Of a stretch of DNA of 64,000 bases, positions 14,918 to 22,950 are shown one piece after another. Each line of letters opens with the position of its first letter. Position 1 is the stretch's first letter. The position numbers and the translations under genes were made by a program. The DNA comes from Leisingera aquimarina DSM 24565 (GTDB taxonomy: Bacteria; Pseudomonadota; Alphaproteobacteria; Rhodobacterales; Rhodobacteraceae), in NCBI RefSeq assembly GCF_000473165.1, contig NZ_KI421504.1:1687437-1751436 (forward strand), read 5' to 3'. The notes under the pieces are model-generated. The model made no database searches and had not been told where the DNA came from. It saw nothing but the letters and a program-made list of their open reading frames with translations.

Positions 14918-15700
14918 TCAGAACCGCAGGGACAGGCAAGACATGCCGCCGTCCAGTTTGGCGCAGTCGGTGTTGTCGATTTCAACGATCTGGTAGCCTG
15001 CCTTGTCGAGCACATCTGCAGTGCGCGGGAAACCTGCTGCCATCAGCACAAGATTGTTGAACCGGATGGCATTGGCCGCCGCTTCCTCGCCCTCAGCCAC
15101 ACGCAGTACTCGGTAACCTTCAAAACACCCTGAAGCATCCAGGCGTTTGGTGGAGAGGATGGTCTCGGCATCCATCAGCGAGCAGTCGGTCTTGAAGTGC
15201 AGGACGCCCTCGGGAGTGAACACCTCACGCAGTGTGTGGCCCCAATCGGCGGTGATTTCAGCCAGTTCGGCTACACCTGCGGCATCGGTACGGTCGGAGC
15301 GGCCGACCAGGATTTCGGTGCCGGTCACCAGAATGTCGCCGCCTTCAATATGGCCGGGGCCTTTGATTTCGCGGATGGTGTCGTAGCAGCCGCGCAGGGC
15401 CGGGGCCATTTCAGCCACTTCGCCCAAGCGGGATGGAGCTCCGGGGCGCATCAGGATGGCGCCCTGCGGCAGGCACAGGGCAGTGTCCTCGACAAACTGC
15501 GCGTCGGGGTAGGCGTCCAGCGGATCCAGCTCAATCACCTCGGCGCCGGTGCTGCGCAGGGCGGCGACATAGGCGGCATGGGCAGCCAGCATGCTGTCCA
15601 GGTCCGGGTTGCCGATGTCCTCGGCGCGCAGTCCGTTTGCGATGGAGGCCGCAGGGCGGCGGGTGATGGCGCGGGTGAACTCAAAAGTCGGATTTCGCAT
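14918..15700 (-). CDS. dimethylarginine dimethylaminohydrolase (DDAH)-like
   Basis: A 260-residue amidinotransferase-fold hydrolase. Features match DDAH: FVEDTA (Glu71-Asp72), GPGHIEGGDIL (His117, Glu119), catalytic His168 in VLHFKTDCS and nucleophile Cys255 in DGGMSC close to the C-terminus. DDAH converts asymmetric N-methylarginines to citrulline and methylamines; related enzymes hydrolyse other guanidino substrates. I start at ATG 15700 (MRNPTFEFTRAITRRP), four bases after the aruI stop; a longer frame upstream only overlaps aruI. Last gene of a coupled operon with arginine transamination enzymes, so its substrate may be an arginine derivative rather than dimethylarginine itself. Confidence 0.88.
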   Translation of the reverse strand: MRNPTFEFTRAITRRPAASIANGLRAEDIGNPDLDSMLAAHAAYVAALRSTGAEVIELDPLDAYPDAQFVEDTALCLPQGAILMRPGAPSRLGEVAEMAPALRGCYDTIREIKGPGHIEGGDILVTGTEILVGRSDRTDAAGVAELAEITADWGHTLREVFTPEGVLHFKTDCSLMDAETILSTKRLDASGCFEGYRVLRVAEGEEAAANAIRFNNLVLMAAGFPRTADVLDKAGYQIVEIDNTDCAKLDGGMSCLSLRF

Positions 15701-15704
15701 GGGA

Positions 15705-17309
15705 TTACTCCTGTCCCGGACCGGATCCGGTGATGTTGATTTCGAGGATGGAGGGAGTGCCGCGCCCGCTGGCCTCACTGAGTGCGGCGGCAATTGTCTG
15801 CGGCTCCATCGGGACGCGGGTGAAGGGGATGCCAAAGGATTTGGCCGCGGCCTCAAAATCCGGCGGGGTCGGGTCGCAGCCCACCACGGGGACGTCCACG
15901 GCCTCCATTGAGGCGGCGATTTCGCCATAGCCGCGGTTGTTCCAGAGGACAAAAGTAATGGGCAGGTCTTCGTCCACCGCGGACATGATCTCAGGCAGGG
16001 AGAATTGCGCGCCGCCGTCGCCTGCGATGCAGATCACAGGTGTGCCCGGCGCGGCGATGGCGGCGCCGATTGCAGCGGGAATGCCATAGCCAAGCGCGCC
16101 ATAGCCGGTGGCCGCGTTGAACCAGCCGCCGGGGCGGTCGTGGTCGTAGTAGAGGTTGCCGGCATAAATCGGCTGGGTGGAATCGCCGATCATCAGGGCG
16201 CTTGGAACTGCGGCACGCATGGCGTTCAGCACCTCGACCTGCCGGCGGTAACCCGGGCCGATTTCTTCAAATGCGGCAGCGCGTGCGTGCTCTGCACGTT
16301 CAGCGCCCTGGCTTTGTTTCGCCGGTCCGGGCAGGGCGGCCAAGAGCGCGGCAGCGGCCTGATCTGCCTGGCCGGTGATGGCGAGCTCTGTTTCGTGCCG
16401 GGCAAGCTGGGCCAGGCAGATATCCACCCGGATCAGCCCGGCCATCCGGGGCATGCTGCCGGTGGCGTACATGTCATAGTCGGTTGGTCCCAATTCGGTT
16501 CCCAGCGCCAGCACGCAATCGGCCTGTTCGATCAGAGCGCGGACCGCTTGCAGGCTGGGACTGGCGGGGACAGTCAGCGGGTGGCCGTGCATCAGGCCGC
16601 GGGCGTTGACGGTTTGCACGACAGGGGCGTCCAGGCGTTCGGCCAGGGCCTGAAGGTCTGCACCCGCTGTTTTTGCGCCGCCGCCGGTCAGGATTACCAC
16701 ATTGGATGCTGCCAAAAGCCTGTTTGCGGCTTCGGTGACCCGGGTCAAGTCAAGCGGAGGCGCCGCGGGAGGCGGAGCTGTTGTGCCGCCGACTGACGCT
16801 GCACCTGCAATGTCCAGCGGGACCTGAATGTGGGTGGGGCCGGGGCGGTTGGCGGAGAAGGGGGCAAAAGCGTGATCCAACGCTGCCTCCAATCCGGCAG
16901 GGTGCGCCACGTGTTCGGATACCAGAGCCACGGTTTTGGCCAGCGTGTGCTGGTCCGGCAGCTCGTGGAGATGGCCGTGGCCCTTGCCGAGCGTGCCGCT
17001 GGTGTTGACGCCCGAGACCACCAGCATCGGCACCGAATCCGCACGGGCCTGAGCCATCGGTGTCAGCGTGTTCGTCAAGCCGGGGCCGGTAATCACAAAG
17101 GCCACGCCCGGTTGGCCGGAGACGCGGGCATAACCGTCGGCCATGAAGCCTGCACCTTGCTCGTGGCGGGGAGTGATATGGCGGATGCCTGAGTCTGCCA
17201 GCCCGCGGTAAAGCTCGACCGTATGGACGCCGGGGATGCCGAACACGCAAGAAACCCCGCGTTTCTGCAGCCCCGAGACCAGGGCCTCGCCAACTGTTTT
17301 TGCGGTCAT
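15705..17309 (-). CDS. aruI: thiamine-diphosphate 2-ketoarginine (5-guanidino-2-oxopentanoate) decarboxylase
   Basis: A 534-residue ThDP enzyme of the acetolactate synthase superfamily. N-terminal domain has FGIPGVHTVELYRGL and the catalytic Glu in PRHEQGAGFMADGYAR; the C-terminal ThDP motif runs GDGGAQFSLPEI to NNRGYGE. AruI decarboxylates 2-ketoarginine to 4-guanidinobutanal in the arginine transaminase pathway. The start overlaps the end of the aminotransferase gene by four bases (ATGA), so the two are translationally coupled, which supports this call over a general acetolactate synthase-like one. Confidence 0.8.
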   Translation of the reverse strand: MTAKTVGEALVSGLQKRGVSCVFGIPGVHTVELYRGLADSGIRHITPRHEQGAGFMADGYARVSGQPGVAFVITGPGLTNTLTPMAQARADSVPMLVVSGVNTSGTLGKGHGHLHELPDQHTLAKTVALVSEHVAHPAGLEAALDHAFAPFSANRPGPTHIQVPLDIAGAASVGGTTAPPPAAPPLDLTRVTEAANRLLAASNVVILTGGGAKTAGADLQALAERLDAPVVQTVNARGLMHGHPLTVPASPSLQAVRALIEQADCVLALGTELGPTDYDMYATGSMPRMAGLIRVDICLAQLARHETELAITGQADQAAAALLAALPGPAKQSQGAERAEHARAAAFEEIGPGYRRQVEVLNAMRAAVPSALMIGDSTQPIYAGNLYYDHDRPGGWFNAATGYGALGYGIPAAIGAAIAAPGTPVICIAGDGGAQFSLPEIMSAVDEDLPITFVLWNNRGYGEIAASMEAVDVPVVGCDPTPPDFEAAAKSFGIPFTRVPMEPQTIAAALSEASGRGTPSILEINITGSGPGQE

Positions 17310-18490
17310 GCGACGCTCCTTGCCTTACGGTTTGCATGAGCGGTGATCCGGTCCAGCGCGGTGGCAAAACTGGTGTCGTCGATGGTGAGAGCGACGCGCA
17401 CCCAAGTCTTGAGGCTGTCGCCAAAGGCGGAGCCGGGCATCACGGCGACACCGCTTTCCAATAGGTCCCAGGCATAGGCATCGCCGTCCATTCCGGTGGC
17501 AGAGACGTCGATCAAGGCAAACATGCCGGCTTCGGGGCGGTGGACGCGCAATTCAGTCTCGCCGTGCAGCCGCTGGACCAGCAAGTCCGCGCGGGCGGCA
17601 AAGCGGGCGGCCATGCCAGCCGCCACGGGGGATCCATCGCGCACGGCCTTTTCGGTCATGTCGGCGATGAAGGGCTGGTTGCCAAACAGCATGGTTTCCG
17701 ACACCGGCAGCAGCGCGGTGCAGAAATCCGCAGGTCCGGCACACCAGCCGCTGCGGAAGCCCGGTGCGGCGTGGGATTTGGAAATCGAAGACACCGCGAT
17801 CACCCGGTCCGCCAGGGCAGGATCGGAGAGGGGGGAGACGAATTCTGCACCATCGAAAATCAGATGCTCGTAGACCTCGTCAGAGATGATCCAGAGGTCA
17901 TGCTTGATCGCCAGCTCGCCGATTTCGCGCAGGCCATCGGCGGTCAGGATGGCGCCGGTCGGGTTGTGCGGGGTGGTGAGCAGGATGGCCCGGCTGCGCG
18001 GGGAGATGCGCGCCGCGATGTCGCTGGCCTGCATCCTGAACCCGGCCTCAGGCCGCAGCGGCACCGGCACCATATCGGCACCGGAGGCGCGGATCACGCC
18101 CTCGTATGTGGCATACATCGGATCGCCTGCCAGCACCTCGGAGCCCGGTTCCGCGACGCCCTGCAGCACCGCATACAGCGCAGTCTGGGTGCCGGGGAAA
18201 CACAGGATGTTCTCCAGCCCGAACGCGCGTCCGCGGTTGGCACTGTAGGCCTCGGCCAGGGCGGCACGCAGGCGCGCCTCGCCGCGGCCGTCGGAATAGC
18301 CGGTGCGGCCGGCCTGCATCGCCTGCGCGGCGGTCTGGATCAGGTCCGGGGGGGTGGGCACATCGGGTTCGCCGATGGTCATCTCAACCAGATCAGCCCC
18401 GGCTTCGGCCAGTTGCCGTGCCTTCAGGTGCACTTCCCATTTGCCGCCGCCCAAACCGGCCAGCCGTTCGGTGATTGCTGTCAGCCTCAT
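17306..18490 (-). CDS. aruH: arginine:pyruvate transaminase-like PLP enzyme
   Basis: A 394-residue class I/II aminotransferase. The PLP lysine is in SSISKSHAAPGFRSGW; NPTGAI and the SDEVYEHL aspartate/tyrosine region are present. The neighbouring ketoarginine decarboxylase and a polar amino acid transporter make an arginine (or methylarginine) substrate the best reading; AruH forms 2-ketoarginine and alanine. The start overlaps the TetR gene end, continuing the coupled chain. Aspartate-aminotransferase specificity cannot be excluded by sequence alone. Confidence 0.8.
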   Translation of the reverse strand: MRLTAITERLAGLGGGKWEVHLKARQLAEAGADLVEMTIGEPDVPTPPDLIQTAAQAMQAGRTGYSDGRGEARLRAALAEAYSANRGRAFGLENILCFPGTQTALYAVLQGVAEPGSEVLAGDPMYATYEGVIRASGADMVPVPLRPEAGFRMQASDIAARISPRSRAILLTTPHNPTGAILTADGLREIGELAIKHDLWIISDEVYEHLIFDGAEFVSPLSDPALADRVIAVSSISKSHAAPGFRSGWCAGPADFCTALLPVSETMLFGNQPFIADMTEKAVRDGSPVAAGMAARFAARADLLVQRLHGETELRVHRPEAGMFALIDVSATGMDGDAYAWDLLESGVAVMPGSAFGDSLKTWVRVALTIDDTSFATALDRITAHANRKARSVA

Positions 18491-19134
18491 GACGTTTCAG
18501 CCCCTTGTTTCAAGTTCAGTCCTGTCATGGCGGCAACCGATTGCCGCCCGATCTCTGCCAGCTCCCCCGGTGCAAAGGCATCGGGCAGGGCGCCGCCTTC
18601 CAGCCACAGCCCGTCAATCAGCGCGTTGCAGGCGATCGCCAGCTGGCGCAGCCGCGCAGGCGGGGCCGGGCGGCCCGCTTCGTTCAGCGCGGCAGTGATC
18701 AGCGCCTCCAGCTGGTCGCGGAAATAGGCATATGTGCGTTCGTGCGTCGCCTTCATGTGAGGGTCCTGCTGCACTTTGTTCAGGAAACTGGCCCAAAGCG
18801 CGATGGCGCGCGGATCCACCACCGGCGGGGTCAGCGAGGCAGTCACAAACGCAGTGAGCCGTTCCAGTGCAGTTCCCTGAACAGCCGATGCCGGGGCAAA
18901 GGTCTGGTCGGTCATGAAGGTCATGTGGTGTTCGTAGGCGGCAGTGATCAGCTCTTCCTTGGAGCTGAAGTAATGCCGGATCAGCCCCTGAGTGACGTCG
19001 GCGCGCTCGGCAATGCCCCGCACAGTAGCCCCGCGTACGCCGTTTTCCGCCACCAGCTCCAGCGTGGCCAGAATCAGCGCTTCCTTCCGGGATTCGGCGG
19101 ATTCGCGTTTGAATTTACGGCGCTCGTCGCTCAC
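18487..19134 (-). CDS. TetR/BetI-type regulator
   Basis: About 215 residues. N-terminal helix-turn-helix: LILATLELVAENGVRGATVR then GIAERADVTQGLIRHYFSSKE, closest in style to BetI-type TetR repressors; the C-terminal ligand domain is BetI-like. GTG 19134 is chosen because AGGAG lies five bases upstream; a GTG 13 codons earlier has no such site. First gene of the aruHI-DDAH operon and divergent from the ABC transporter, so it likely controls both directions in response to the amino acid. Confidence 0.85.
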   Translation of the reverse strand: MSDERRKFKRESAESRKEALILATLELVAENGVRGATVRGIAERADVTQGLIRHYFSSKEELITAAYEHHMTFMTDQTFAPASAVQGTALERLTAFVTASLTPPVVDPRAIALWASFLNKVQQDPHMKATHERTYAYFRDQLEALITAALNEAGRPAPPARLRQLAIACNALIDGLWLEGGALPDAFAPGELAEIGRQSVAAMTGLNLKQGAETS

Positions 19135-19163
19135 CTCAGCTCCTGTTTTTTGCCATTCAGAGA

Positions 19164-19183
19164 AATTATACACTTGAATAATT
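19164..19183. promoter_or_regulatory. AT-rich palindrome between TetR and ABC genes
   Basis: AATTAT and ATAATT separated by eight bases in the 97-base divergent spacer. Candidate TetR operator or overlapping -10 elements. Confidence 0.4.
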
Positions 19184-19231
19184 ACTGGAATCGCGGCTTA
19201 CTGCAATCAGAAAATTCAGGGTGATGTAAAA

Positions 19232-20029
19232 ATGGACACAGCCGCTGCGGCCGCATCAGTATTGGAGCCCGCCACGCACCGCGAGGCGATCCGGGTGGAG
19301 GATTTGCATAAGTCCTTTGGTAATCTGGAAGTGCTGAAGGGTGTGAACCTGACCGCCCATCAGGGCGATGTGGTGGCGATTATCGGCGGTTCCGGGTCGG
19401 GCAAGTCGACCATGTTGCGCTGCATCAATTTCCTGGAGACACCGAGTTCGGGCAAGATTGTGATCGGTGGCGAAGATGTTGCGATGCGCAAGGATGGCAG
19501 CCCTTCAAATCAAAAGCAGATCGAGCGTATCCGCACCAAGCTGGCGATGGTGTTCCAGCAGTTCAACCTGTGGACCCACCGGACGCTGCTAGAGAATGTG
19601 ATCGAGGTGCCGGTGCATGTGTTGAAGGTGCCCAAGGCTGAAGCCATAGAACGGGCCCGCGAACTGTTGGAGCGGGTAGGGCTGGGCGGCAAGGAGGACA
19701 CCTTTCCGGCCTATCTGTCCGGCGGCCAGCAGCAGCGGGCGGCGATTGCACGCGCCTTGGCTGTGGACCCGTCTGCAATGCTGTTTGACGAGCCGACGTC
19801 GGCGCTGGATCCGGAACTGGTGGGGGAGGTGCTGACGGTGATCCGCGATCTGGCTGCCGAGGGGCGCACCATGCTGCTGGTCACCCACGAAATGAAATTC
19901 GCGCGCGAAGTCGCAAACAATGTCGTCTATCTGTACCAGGGCCGCATCGAAGAGCAGGGACCGCCTGCCGAGGTCTTTGGCAATCCGCAATCAGAGCGGC
20001 TGAAGCAATTTCTGAGCTCGGTCGCCTGA
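19232..20029 (+). CDS. polar amino acid ABC transporter ATP-binding protein
   Basis: A 265-residue HisP/GlnQ-type ATPase: Walker A GGSGSGKST (about residue 52), Q-loop VFQQFNLWTH, signature LSGGQQQR, Walker B AMLFDEPTSALDPE, and H-loop LVTHEM. It powers the transporter encoded by the next three genes. The VFQQFNLW-H variant and inserted KDGSPSNQKQ loop resemble histidine/lysine/arginine/ornithine importers. Followed within 40 bases by the binding protein gene. Confidence 0.93.
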   Translation: MDTAAAAASVLEPATHREAIRVEDLHKSFGNLEVLKGVNLTAHQGDVVAIIGGSGSGKSTMLRCINFLETPSSGKIVIGGEDVAMRKDGSPSNQKQIERIRTKLAMVFQQFNLWTHRTLLENVIEVPVHVLKVPKAEAIERARELLERVGLGGKEDTFPAYLSGGQQQRAAIARALAVDPSAMLFDEPTSALDPELVGEVLTVIRDLAAEGRTMLLVTHEMKFAREVANNVVYLYQGRIEEQGPPAEVFGNPQSERLKQFLSSVA

Positions 20030-20068
20030 TCCACTACCATCACAATAATAATCAACTGGGAGAGACTT

Positions 20069-20833
20069 ATGAAACTGAAAGCATTGCTTGCCGCTGCCAC
20101 CGCAGCCGCCGCCCTGACTGCTGGCGCCGCTGCTGCGGAACAGGTGAAGATCGGCATCGCCGCGGAGCCTTATCCGCCGTTTGCCTCGCTCGACAGCTCG
20201 GGCAACTGGGTCGGCTGGGAGGTCGAGGTGATCGGCGCGGTTTGCGCGGCGGCAGAACTGGACTGCGTGATTACACCTGTGGCCTGGGATGGGATCATCC
20301 CGTCGCTGACCGGCCAGCAGGTCGATGCCATCATGGCCTCGATGTCGATCACCGAGGAGCGGCTGAAGACGATTGATTTCAGCGATCCCTATTACAATAC
20401 CCCGGCGGTGATCGTGGCGGACAAGTCGATGGATATCGAGGCGACGCCGGACTCGCTGGCGGGCAAGATTGTGGGCATTCAGGCCTCGACCATCCACCAG
20501 GCTTATGCGCAGGAATACTTCAAGGATGCCGAGCTGAAGGTTTATCAGACCCAGGATGAGGCTAACCAGGATCTGTTTGCAGGCCGCATTGATGCGACCC
20601 AGGCGGACAGCATTGCAATGGCGGATTTTGTGGGCTCCGATACTGGCAGCTGTTGCGAAATCAAAGGCGCGGTTGCTGATGATCCCGCAATCCTGGGCCG
20701 CGGTGTCGGTGCCGGCGTGCGCAAGGGCGACGATGCACTGCGTGAGGCACTGAACAAGGGTATCGCCGCAGTCCTGGCCGACGGCACCCATGAGAAGATC
20801 ACTGCCAAATACTTCACTACCAGCATCTACTAA
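20069..20833 (+). CDS. amino acid ABC transporter periplasmic binding protein
   Basis: A 254-residue SBP_bac_3 protein with a Sec signal peptide (MKLKALLAAATAAAALTAGA, cleavage near AAAAEQ). EPYPPFASLD, GWEVEVIGAVC and the SMSITEERLKTIDFSDPYY hallmark of polar amino acid receptors are present. The gene order with a coupled arginine catabolic operon suggests arginine, methylarginine or a related guanidino compound as ligand. GGGAGAG precedes the ATG. Confidence 0.92.
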   Translation: MKLKALLAAATAAAALTAGAAAAEQVKIGIAAEPYPPFASLDSSGNWVGWEVEVIGAVCAAAELDCVITPVAWDGIIPSLTGQQVDAIMASMSITEERLKTIDFSDPYYNTPAVIVADKSMDIEATPDSLAGKIVGIQASTIHQAYAQEYFKDAELKVYQTQDEANQDLFAGRIDATQADSIAMADFVGSDTGSCCEIKGAVADDPAILGRGVGAGVRKGDDALREALNKGIAAVLADGTHEKITAKYFTTSIY

Positions 20834-20842
20834 GGTGCTGCC

Positions 20843-21589
20843 ATGACCGGACTGTTTGAACTACTGGGCCTCGGCGCCAGCGCTGAGCTGCTGTCGCTGT
20901 CGGGCTGGGGGGGCAACCTGCTGCGCGGGCTTGCCAACTCCCTGCAGATCGCCTTTGGCGCTTATGGGCTGGGGCTGGTGATCGGGCTGTTCGGGGCCTA
21001 CGGCAAACTCTACGGCGGGAAGGTCACGCGCGATCTTCTCGCCATCTATACCACGGTAATCCGGGCGGTGCCGGAACTGGTGCTGATCCTGATCCTTTAT
21101 TACGTGGGCAGCGATATCATCAACAAAATCTCCGAAGGCTTGGGCGGCGGCCGGGTTGAGATCAACGGCGTTGCAGCCGGTATCTGGGTGCTGGGGGTGG
21201 TGCAGGGCGCCTATGCCACCGAAGTGCTGCGCGGGGCGATCAAAGCGGTGCCGGTCGGGCAGATCGAGGCGGCGAAATCCTATGGCATGCCGGCCTTCAT
21301 GATCATGCGCCGGGTGACGATCCCGGCAATGATGAGCTTTGCGGTGCCGGGGCTGGCAAACCTGTGGCTGATTGCCACCAAAGATACGGCGCTGCTGGCG
21401 GTTGTCGGCTTTAACGAGCTGACGCTGGAGACCCGCCAGGCGGCGAGCAGCACGCGGGCCTATTTCACCTTCTTCCTGGCCGCCGGGTTCCTCTATCTGA
21501 TGGTGACGCTGTGCTCCGGCGCGGTTTTCGCCCGGGTTGAGAAATGGGCGCGGCGCGGCCAGCCTTCGCTGAAGGGGGGCACGTCATGA
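20843..21589 (+). CDS. amino acid ABC transporter permease 1
   Basis: A 248-residue HisM/HisQ-type membrane protein, about five membrane segments, with the EAA loop GQIEAAKSYGMPAFMIMRRV. Starts nine bases after the binding protein gene and overlaps the second permease by ATGA, so the four transporter genes are one operon. Confidence 0.92.
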   Translation: MTGLFELLGLGASAELLSLSGWGGNLLRGLANSLQIAFGAYGLGLVIGLFGAYGKLYGGKVTRDLLAIYTTVIRAVPELVLILILYYVGSDIINKISEGLGGGRVEINGVAAGIWVLGVVQGAYATEVLRGAIKAVPVGQIEAAKSYGMPAFMIMRRVTIPAMMSFAVPGLANLWLIATKDTALLAVVGFNELTLETRQAASSTRAYFTFFLAAGFLYLMVTLCSGAVFARVEKWARRGQPSLKGGTS

Positions 21590-22347
21590 CCGGCCTCAAG
21601 GAGCTGATGCAGCCGCACCGTATTGTCATGATGCTGATCTTTGCGGGGCTGGTGATCTGGTGCGCGGTCTCGCTGCGCTGGGACTGGCTGCCCAAGTACG
21701 CGCCGCTGGCGCTGGAAGGGCTGTGGACGACGATCTGGATCCTGGCGGCATCCCTTGTCATCGGGTTCCTGCTGGCAGTGCCGCTGGGGTTAGCCCAGGC
21801 CGTGGGGCCGTGGTATCTGTCCATTCCGGCCCGCACATTCTGCACCATTATCCGCGGCACACCTTTGCTGTTGCAGATATGGTTGCTGTATTACGGGTTG
21901 GGATCTCTGTTCCCTCAGTTTCCCTGGATCCGCTCGTCCGAGCTGTGGCCGTACCTGCGTCAGGCCTGGCCCTATGCGGTGCTTGCGCTGTCGCTGTCTT
22001 ATGCAGGCTATGAGGGCGAAGTGATGCGGGGTGCATTCTCGGGTGTGGCCAAAGGGCAGCTGGAGGCCGCAAAATCCTTTGGCATGCCGCGTTTCACCAT
22101 GTTTCGCCGGATCTGGCTGCCGCAGGCGATCCGCAATGTACTGCCGACCTTGGGCGGCGAAACCATCCTGCAGCTGAAGGCGACACCACTGGTGGCGACG
22201 ATCACGGTGGTGGAGATCTACTCGGTATCCTCGCGCGTGCGGTCTGATACCTTTATCGTTTACGAGCCGCTGCTGCTGCTTGCGGTGGTCTATATGGCAA
22301 TTGCGGGAGTGATAACCCTGGCTTTCCGGCGGTTCGAGAATGGCTGA
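21586..22347 (+). CDS. amino acid ABC transporter permease 2
   Basis: A 253-residue partner permease. ATG 21586 lies in the overlapping TCATGA of the previous stop; an earlier in-frame start at 21544 would only duplicate upstream coding. Its EAA loop reads GQLEAAKSFGMPRFTMFRRI. TTIWILAASLVIGFLLAVPLG is one of about five hydrophobic segments. Forms the heteromeric channel with permease 1. Confidence 0.92.
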   Translation: MTGLKELMQPHRIVMMLIFAGLVIWCAVSLRWDWLPKYAPLALEGLWTTIWILAASLVIGFLLAVPLGLAQAVGPWYLSIPARTFCTIIRGTPLLLQIWLLYYGLGSLFPQFPWIRSSELWPYLRQAWPYAVLALSLSYAGYEGEVMRGAFSGVAKGQLEAAKSFGMPRFTMFRRIWLPQAIRNVLPTLGGETILQLKATPLVATITVVEIYSVSSRVRSDTFIVYEPLLLLAVVYMAIAGVITLAFRRFENG

Positions 22348-22409
22348 TCTGCTGGGCGGTTAGCCCCTCTTCCGGGCCGTGGCCAACCGGTCCGGAATCT
22401 CTGATTTAT

Positions 22410-22423
22410 CTGACATACATCAA
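22410..22423. promoter_or_regulatory. FNR/NnrR-like box upstream of nosC
   Basis: CTGAC-ATAC-ATCAA, one mismatch from a TTGAC-N4-ATCAA hybrid of the FNR (TTGAT-N4-ATCAA) and NnrR/Dnr consensus. It is about 62 bases before the nosC start, a usual activator distance. Suggests anaerobic or nitric-oxide-dependent expression; inference. Confidence 0.55.
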
Positions 22424-22485
22424 ATAACGGCACTGAAGTTCCCTCTAGTGTCAGCGGCAAATGCAGCAAGAGATTCTTGTAACAG

Positions 22486-22950
22486 ATGCCGCGCACTTCT
22501 TTCATATCTTCCGTTTGCCGCGCCGGGTTGTTCCGGCGGCTGGCGGGGCTGTGCGCCATTTTCATGCTGGTAGTGCAGGTTGCCTTCCCCGGTGCGGCGC
22601 AGGCCGCGGCGGGCGGAGAATGGATCGAGATCTGCGGTGAGTTCGGCGTGGTGGAGATCCAAGTCGCCGAGGAAGGCAGCGGCGAGGCGCAGGATTGCCC
22701 CAAATGCAGCACCTGTCCGCTGTGCGCTGCTGAAAACAGCGCCGGGCCGGTTAGTGCTTTTCGCTCTGATATCAGCCGGGCGGCAGACTGCTCCGTGCTG
22801 CTGCCTGCGGGAACCGCCGTGCAGCCGAACCCGGCGCAATACTGGCACGACGGCCGCGGGCCTCCGCTAACAACCAAGATAGTATCCGAACGCGCATCCC
22901 GCGCGTCCGTGGCAGCCACTCTAATGAAAGGAGAGGCGCCATGGTCCTGA
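22486..22950 (+). CDS. nosC: NosC-like small Cys-motif protein
   Basis: 154 residues with an N-terminal hydrophobic segment (LAGLCAIFMLVVQVAFPGAA) that may be a signal or anchor, then CPKCSTCPLC (about residues 68-77), a CxxCxxCxxC run. Paracoccus nos clusters have a small gene, nosC, with a CxxCxxC motif directly upstream of nosR; the position and motif match. Function unknown, possibly metal handling for NosZ. It overlaps nosR by 10 bases. The C-terminal part is rich in small residues and without clear motif. Confidence 0.7.
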   Translation: MPRTSFISSVCRAGLFRRLAGLCAIFMLVVQVAFPGAAQAAAGGEWIEICGEFGVVEIQVAEEGSGEAQDCPKCSTCPLCAAENSAGPVSAFRSDISRAADCSVLLPAGTAVQPNPAQYWHDGRGPPLTTKIVSERASRASVAATLMKGEAPWS

